The notes beneath the pieces are model-generated. The model did no database searches. It saw nothing but the letters and a program-made list of their open reading frames with translations, and was not told the origin of the DNA. Below are positions 56,501-64,000 of a stretch of 64,000 nt of DNA, piece by piece; the stretch's first letter is position 1, and the number at the start of each line of letters is the position of its first letter. The position numbers and the translations under genes were made by a program. Source of the stretch: Rhabditoides inermis (Eukaryota > Nematoda > Chromadorea > Rhabditida > Rhabditidae); NCBI GenBank assembly GCA_963966185.1, contig CAWZYM010000406.1:327001-391000 (forward strand). Direction: 5' to 3'.

Positions 56501-59500
56501 CGTGCCGGACCGCTTTCTATGTGCATACGAGAAAGTGAACGATCAGAGAGTCGGAGAGAATGCATATCAGTATCAGTGATTAATATATTATTATAATTAA
56601 TATATTAATATAATCGGATAAAATGCATATCAGTAGCAGTGATCAATATATTCTTATTTTTACTGATGTACTGATATACTTTGACCGCGGAGGCGCGCGA
56701 AGCGTGCCGGAGCGCTTTCTATGTGCACACGAGAGAGTGAACGATCAGAGAGTCGGAGAAAATGCATATCAGTAGCAGTGATCGAAATATTCTTATTTTT
56801 ACTGATCTACTGATATACTTTGACCGCGGAGGTGCGCGAAGCGTGCCGGACCGCTTTCTATGTGCATACGAGAAAGTGAACGATCAGAGAGTTGGAGAAA
56901 ATGCATATCAGTATCAGTGAATATATTCTTATTATTACTGATATACTGATAGACTTTCACCGCGGAGGCGCGCGAAGCGTGCCGGAGCGCCCTCTATGTG
57001 CAAACGAAAGAGTAAAAGATCAGAAAGTCGGAGAAAATGCATATCAGTATCAGTGATCAATGTTTTATTATAATTACTGATCTACTGACATACTTTGACC
57101 GTGGAGGCGCGCGGAGCGCGCCCGGAGCGCTTTCTGTGTGCATACGAAAAAGTGAACGATCAGAGAGTCGGATAAAATGCATATCAGTATCAGTGTTCAA
57201 TATATTCTTATTATTACTGATCTACTGATATACTTTGACCGCGGAGGCGCGCGAAGCGTGCCGGAGCGCTTTCTATGTGCAAACGAAAGAGTAAAAGATC
57301 AGAAAGTCGGAGAAAATGCATATCAGTATCAGTGATCAATGTTTTATTATAATTACTGATCTACTGATAGACTTTGACCGCGGAGGCGCGCGAAGCGTGC
57401 CGGAGCGCTTTCTATGTGCATACGAGAAAGTGAACGATCAGAGAGTCGGAGAAAATGCAAATCAGTAGCAGTGATCAATATATTCTTATTATTACTGATC
57501 TACTGATATACTTTGACCGCGGAGGCGCGCGAAGCGTGCCGGAGCGCTTTCTATGTGCATACGAGAAAGTGAACGATCAGAGAGTCGGAGAGAATGCATA
57601 TCAGTATCAGTGATTAATATATTATTATAATTAATATATTAATATAATCGGATAAAATGCATATCAGTAGCAGTGATCAATATATTCTTATTTTTACTGA
57701 TCTACTGATATACTTTGACCGCGGAGGCGCGCGAAGCGTGCCGGAGCGCTTTCTATGTGAGTACGAGAAAGTGAACGATCAGAGAGTCGGAGAAAATGCA
57801 TATCAGTAGCAGTGATCAATATTTTCTTATTTTTACTGATCTACTGATATACTTTGACCGCGGAGGCGCGCGAAGCGTGCCGGACCGCTTTCTATGTGCA
57901 TACGAGAAAGTGAACGATCAGAGAGTCGGAGAGAATGCATATCAGTATCAGTGATTAATATATTATTATAATTAATATATTAATATAATCGGATAAAATG
58001 CATATCAGTAGCAGTGATCAATATATTCTTATTTTTACTGATGTACTGATATACTTTGACCGCGGAGGCGCGCGAAGCGTGCCGGAGCGCCCTCTATGTG
58101 CATACGAGAGAGTGAACGATCAGAGAGTCGGAGAAAATGCATATCAGTATCAGTGATCAATGTTTTATTATAATTACTGATATACTGATCGGCTTTGACC
58201 GCGGAGGCGCGCGAAGCGTGCCGGAGCGCCCTCTATGTGCTTACGAGAGAGTGAAAGATCAGAGAGTAGGAGAGAATGCATATCAGTAGCAGTGACATTA
58301 TATTTTTTATAATTACTGATCTACTGATAGGCTTTGACCGCGGAGGCGCGCGAAGCGTGCCGGAGCGCCCTCTATGTGCATACGAGAGAGTGAAAGATCA
58401 GAGAGTAGGAGAGAATGCATCTCAGTAGCAGTGACATTATATTTTTTATAATTACTGATCTACTGATATACGTTGACCGCGGAGGCACGCGAAGCGTGCC
58501 GGATCGCTTTCTATGTGCATACGAGAAAGTGAACGATCAGAGAGTCGGAGAAAATGCATATCAGTAGCAGTGATAAATATAGTCTTGTTATTACTGATCT
58601 ACTGATATACTTTGACCGCGGAGGCGCGCGGAGCGTGCCGGAGCGCTTTCTATGTGCATACGAGAAAGTGAAAGATCAGAGAGTCGAAGAAAATGCATAT
58701 CAGTAGCAGTAATCAATACAGTCTTATTATTACTGATCTACTGATCGACTTTGACCGCGGAGGCGCGCGGAGCGTGTCGGAGCGCTTTCTATGTGCGTAC
58801 GAGAGAGTAAAAGATCAGAGAGTCGGAGAAAATTCATATCAGTAGCAGTGATCAATTTTTTATTATTATTACTGATCTACTGATCGGATTTGACCGCGGA
58901 GGCGCGCGGAGCGTGTCGGAGCGCTTTCTATGTGCGTACGAGAGAGTAAAAGATCAGAGAGTAGGAGAGAAGGCATATCAGTAGCAGTGATCGAAATATT
59001 CTTATTTTTACTGATCTACTGATATACTTTGACCGCGGAGGTGCGCGAAGCGTGCCGGACCGCTTTCTATGTGCATACGAGAAAGTGAACGATCAGAGAG
59101 TTGGAGAGAATGCATATCAGTATCAGTGATTAATATATTATTATAATTAATATATTAATATAATCGGATAAAATGCATATCAGTATCAGTGATCAATGTT
59201 TTATTATAATTACTGATCTACTGATAGACTTTAAACGCGGAGGCGCGCGAAGCGTGCCGGAGCGCTGTCTATGTGCATACGAGAAAGTGAACGATCAGAG
59301 AGTCGGAGAAAATGCATATCAGTAGCAGTGATCAATATATTCTTATTATTACTGATCTACTGATATACTTTGACCGCGGAGGCGCGCGGAGCGTGCCGGA
59401 GCGCTTTCTATGTGCATACGAGAAAGTGAACGATCAGAGAGTCGGAGAAAATGCATATCAGTAGCAGTGATAAATATAGTCTTGTTATTACTGATCTACT

Positions 59501-62500
59501 GATCGGCATTGACCGCGGAGGCGCGCGAAGCGTGCCGGAGCGCTTTCTATGTGCGTACGAGAGAGTAAAAGATCAGAGAGTAGGAGAGAAGGCATATCAG
59601 TATCAGTGATCAGTATATTATTATAATTACTGATCTACTGATAGGCTTTGACCGCGGAGGCGCGCGAAGCGTACCGGAGCGCTTTCTATGTGCATACGAG
59701 AGAGGGAACGATCAGAGAGTCGGAGAAAATGCATATCAGTAGCAGTGATCAGTATACTCTTATTTTTAATGATCTACTGATAGGATTTGACCGCGGAGGC
59801 GCGCGAAGCGTGCCGGAGCGCCCTCTATGTGCATACGAGAGAGTGAACGATCAGAGAGTCGGAGAAAATGCATATCAGTATCAGTGATCAATGTTTTATT
59901 ATAATTACTGATATACTGATCGGCTTTGACCGCGGAGGCGCGCGAAGCGTGCCGGAGCGCCCTCTATGTGCTTACGAGAGAGTGAAAGATCAGAGAGTAG
60001 GAGAGAATGCATATCAGTAGCAGTGACATTATATTTTTTATAATTACTGATCTACTGATAGGCTTTGACCGCGGAGGCGCGCGAAGCGTGCCGGAGCGCC
60101 CTCTATGTGCATACGAGAGAGTGAAAGATCAGAGAGTAGGAGAGAATGCATCTCAGTAGCAGTGACATTATATTTTTTATAATTACTGATCTACTGATAT
60201 ACGTTGACCGCGGAGGCACGCGAAGCGTGCCGGATCGCTTTCTATGTGCATACGAGAAAGTGAACGATCAGAGAGTCGGAGAAAATGCATATCAGTAGCA
60301 GTGATAAATATAGTCTTGTTATTACTGATCTACTGATATACTTTGACCGCGGAGGCGCGCGGAGCGTGCCGGAGCGCTTTCTATGTGCATACGAGAAAGT
60401 GAAAGATCAGAGAGTCGAAGAAAATGCATATCAGTAGCAGTAATCAATACAGTCTTATTATTACTGATCTACTGATCGACTTTGACCGCGGAGGCGCGCG
60501 AAGCGTGCCGGAGCGCTTTCTATGTGCATACGAGAGAGTGAAAGATCAGAGAGTTGGAGAAAATGCATATCAGTAGCAGTGATAAATATAGTCTTGGTAT
60601 TACTGATCTACTGATCGACTTTGACCGCGGAGGCGCGCGAAGCGTGCCGAAGCGCTTTTTATGTGCATACGAGAAAGTGAACGATCAGAGAGTCGGAGAG
60701 AATGCATATCAGTATCAGTGATTAATATATTATTATAATTAATATATTAATATAATCGGATAAAATGCATATCAGTAGCAGTGATCAATATATTCTTATT
60801 TTTACTGATCTACTGATATACTTTGACCGCGGAGGCGCGCGAAGCGTGCCGGAGCGCTTTCTATGTGAGTACGAGAAAGTGAACGATCAGAGAGTCGGAG
60901 AAAATGCATATCAGTAGCAGTGATCAATATTTTCTTATTTTTACTGATCTACTGATATACTTTGACCGCGGAGGCGCGCGAAGCGTGCCGGACCGCTTTC
61001 TATGTGCATACGAGAAAGTGAACGATCAGAGAGTCGGAGAGAATGCATATCAGTATCAGTGATTAATATATTATTATAATTAATATATTAATATAATCGG
61101 ATAAAATGCATATCAGTAGCAGTGATCAATATATTCTTATTTTTACTGATGTACTGATATACTTTGACCGCGGAGGCGCGCGAAGCGTGCCGGAGCGCTT
61201 TCTATGTGCACACGAGAGAGTGAACGATCAGAGAGTCGGAGAAAATGCATATCAGTAGCAGTGATCGAAATATTCTTATTTTTACTGATCTACTGATATA
61301 CTTTGACCGCGGAGGTGCGCGAAGCGTGCCGGACCGCTTTCTATGTGCATACGAGAAAGTGAACGATCAGAGAGTTGGAGAAAATGCATATCAGTATCAG
61401 TGAATATATTCTTATTATTACTGATATACTGATAGACTTTCACCGCGGAGGCGCGCGAAGCGTGCCGGAGCGCCCTCTATGTGCAAACGAAAGAGTAAAA
61501 GATCAGAAAGTCGGAGAAAATGCATATCAGTATCAGTGATCAATGTTTTATTATAATTACTGATCTACTGACATACTTTGACCGTGGAGGCGCGCGGAGC
61601 GCGCCCGGAGCGCTTTCTGTGTGCATACGAAAAAGTGAACGATCAGAGAGTCGGATAAAATGCATATCAGTATCAGTGTTCAATATATTCTTATTATTAC
61701 TGATCTACTGATATACTTTGACCGCGGAGGCGCGCGAAGCGTGCCGGAGCGCTTTCTATGTGCAAACGAAAGAGTAAAAGATCAGAAAGTCGGAGAAAAT
61801 GCATATCAGTATCAGTGATCAATGTTTTATTATAATTACTGATCTACTGATAGACTTTGACCGCGGAGGCGCGCGAAGCGTGCCGGAGCGCTTTCTATGT
61901 GCATACGAGAAAGTGAACGATCAGAGAGTCGGAGAAAATGCAAATCAGTAGCAGTGATCAATATATTCTTATTATTACTGATCTACTGATATACTTTGAC
62001 CGCGGAGGCGCGCGAAGCGTGCCGGAGCGCTTTCTATGTGCATACGAGAAAGTGAACGATCAGAGAGTCGGAGAGAATGCATATCAGTATCAGTGATTAA
62101 TATATTATTATAATTAATATATTAATATAATCGGATAAAATGCATATCAGTAGCAGTGATCAATATATTCTTATTTTTACTGATCTACTGATATACTTTG
62201 ACCGCGGAGGCGCGCGAAGCGTGCCGGAGCGCTTTCTATGTGAGTACGAGAAAGTGAACGATCAGAGAGTCGGAGAAAATGCATATCAGTAGCAGTGATC
62301 AATATTTTCTTATTTTTACTGATCTACTGATATACTTTGACCGCGGAGGCGCGCGAAGCGTGCCGGACCGCTTTCTATGTGCATACGAGAAAGTGAACGA
62401 TCAGAGAGTCGGAGAGAATGCATATCAGTATCAGTGATTAATATATTATTATAATTAATATATTAATATAATCGGATAAAATGCATATCAGTAGCAGTGA

Positions 62501-62570
62501 TCAATATATTCTTATTTTTACTGATGTACTGATATACTTTGACCGCGGAGGCGCGCGAAGCGTGCCGGAG
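53573..62570 (+). repeat. 4483 bp tandem duplication within satellite A
   Basis: Equivalent points are exactly 4483 bp apart over the whole length: 55165/59648, 57037/61520, 54241/58724. Similarity begins at about 53573/58056 and ends at about 58090/62573, so the copies are head-to-tail and adjacent. I saw no difference at any place I compared, including rare variants (GAGCGTGTCGGAGCGC, CGGATAAAATGC), which points to a very recent event. Confidence 0.88.
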
Positions 62571-63250
62571 CGCTTTCTATGTGCATACGAGAAAGTGAAC
62601 GATCAGAGAGTCGGAGAAAATGCAAATCAGTAGCAGTGATCAATATATTCTTATTATTACTGATCTACTGATATACTTTGACCGCGGAGGCGCGCGAAGC
62701 GTGCCGGAGCGCTTTCTATGTGCATACGAGAAAGTGAACGATCAGAGAGTCGGAGAGAATGCATATCAGTATCAGTGATTAATATATTATTATAATTAAT
62801 ATATTAATATAATCGGATAAAATGCATATCAGTAGCAGTGATCAATATATTCTTATTTTTACTGATCTACTGATATACTTTGACCGCGGAGGCGCGCGAA
62901 GCGTGCCGGAGCGCTTTCTATGTGAGTACGAGAAAGTGAACGATCAGAGAGTCGGAGAAAATGCATATCAGTAGCAGTGATCAATATTTTCTTATTTTTA
63001 CTGATCTACTGATATACTTTGACCGCGGAGGCGCGCGAAGCGTGCCGGACCGCTTTCTATGTGCATACGAGAAAGTGAACGATCAGAGAGTCGGAGAGAA
63101 TGCATATCAGTATCAGTGATTAATATATTATTATAATTAATATATTAATATAATCGGATAAAATGCATATCAGTAGCAGTGATCAATATATTCTTATTTT
63201 TACTGATGTACTGATATACTTTGACCGCGGAGGCGCGCGAAGCGTGCCGG
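61888..63250 (+). repeat. 682 bp tandem duplication within satellite A
   Basis: The variant GAAAATGCAAATCAG at 61941 recurs at 62623 (682 bp) and begins again at the window end (63998; 2057 bp from the first). Five monomers, including two core-less AT-rich ones, are duplicated. It overlaps the end of the 4483 bp duplication and occurs only in the second copy, so it is younger. Confidence 0.82.
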
Positions 63251-64000
63251 AGCGCTTTCTATGTGCACACGAGAGAGTGAACGATCAGAGAGTCGGAGAA
63301 AATGCATATCAGTAGCAGTGATCGAAATATTCTTATTTTTACTGATCTACTGATATACTTTGACCGCGGAGGTGCGCGAAGCGTGCCGGACCGCTTTCTA
63401 TGTGCATACGAGAAAGTGAACGATCAGAGAGTTGGAGAAAATGCATATCAGTATCAGTGAATATATTCTTATTATTACTGATATACTGATAGACTTTCAC
63501 CGCGGAGGCGCGCGAAGCGTGCCGGAGCGCCCTCTATGTGCAAACGAAAGAGTAAAAGATCAGAAAGTCGGAGAAAATGCATATCAGTATCAGTGATCAA
63601 TGTTTTATTATAATTACTGATCTACTGACATACTTTGACCGTGGAGGCGCGCGGAGCGCGCCCGGAGCGCTTTCTGTGTGCATACGAAAAAGTGAACGAT
63701 CAGAGAGTCGGATAAAATGCATATCAGTATCAGTGTTCAATATATTCTTATTATTACTGATCTACTGATATACTTTGACCGCGGAGGCGCGCGAAGCGTG
63801 CCGGAGCGCTTTCTATGTGCAAACGAAAGAGTAAAAGATCAGAAAGTCGGAGAAAATGCATATCAGTATCAGTGATCAATGTTTTATTATAATTACTGAT
63901 CTACTGATAGACTTTGACCGCGGAGGCGCGCGAAGCGTGCCGGAGCGCTTTCTATGTGCATACGAGAAAGTGAACGATCAGAGAGTCGGAGAAAATGCAA

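Larger units (their letters stand above)
46841..64000 (+). repeat. Satellite A higher-order array, right of the LINE
   Basis: About 123 monomers in nested multi-monomer blocks, cut by the window end. The marker monomer (ACCGTGGAGGCGCGCGGAGC) has equivalent points at 48177, 52809, 57037, 61520 and 63577. Another block marker (AGCGTACCGGAGCGC) is at about 49995, 51170, 53452, 55183 and 59666. No other element interrupts this array. The recurrent 63- and 79-codon frames are satellite reading frames, not genes. Confidence 0.95.

Noticed and set aside
36603..64000. Repeated 63- and 79-codon ORFs (starting MHISISDQCF and MTAEAREAYR)
   Set aside because: They are open frames across satellite monomers, recurring because the DNA recurs; they span monomer boundaries and have no protein-like conservation.

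Overview
This is eukaryotic, almost certainly invertebrate-animal, repeat-rich DNA with no recognisable host gene. There are no operons, ribosome binding sites, rRNAs or convincing tRNAs. Nearly every base belongs to a satellite array, a microsatellite, a dispersed repeat module or a transposable element. The only long coding sequences belong to retroelements. The species cannot be named from the sequence.

Two related satellites dominate. Family A has a period of about 139 bp and family B about 110 bp. They share a core running from the word CTACTGAT through TTTGACCGC(G/T)GAGGCGCGCGGAGCG. Family A fills 1-3159 and, in higher-order arrays with nested recent duplications, 36603-64000. Family B forms shorter arrays, the longest at 9776-12534.

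Between 3.2 and 35.3 kb the satellites alternate with a composite unit. An L module of about 200-310 bp ends in a palindrome (AGCGCGCGAAGCGCGCT, then AG). An R module of about 0.9 kb starts with TC and is followed by long CT microsatellites and then satellite. Six complete L|R junctions plus one altered junction are present, along with two L copies that break at the palindrome. CTAG directly followed by TC resembles a Helitron 3' end joined to a Helitron 5' end. L and R subtypes co-vary across the junction, so the junction is inherited as a block.

Insertions: a 2.5 kb non-autonomous Helitron-like element on the minus strand (4719-7194), whose 3' hairpin matches the GC-rich core of satellite A; a 5'-truncated LINE tail (3683-4070); a 389 bp hAT-type MITE with perfect 8 bp target duplication (9070-9458); a 5'-truncated Penelope-like retroelement (21795-23744) with one in-frame stop and a hammerhead-ribozyme-like motif downstream; and a LINE with an intact 932-residue endonuclease/reverse-transcriptase ORF (43621-46840) sitting inside one higher-order satellite repeat.

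The strongest candidate for something undescribed is the link between Helitron-type terminal hairpins and the satellites: each A monomer carries what looks like a Helitron 3' hairpin, and the L|R units look like fossil head-to-tail Helitron junctions embedded in those arrays. This is inference and is presented as such.
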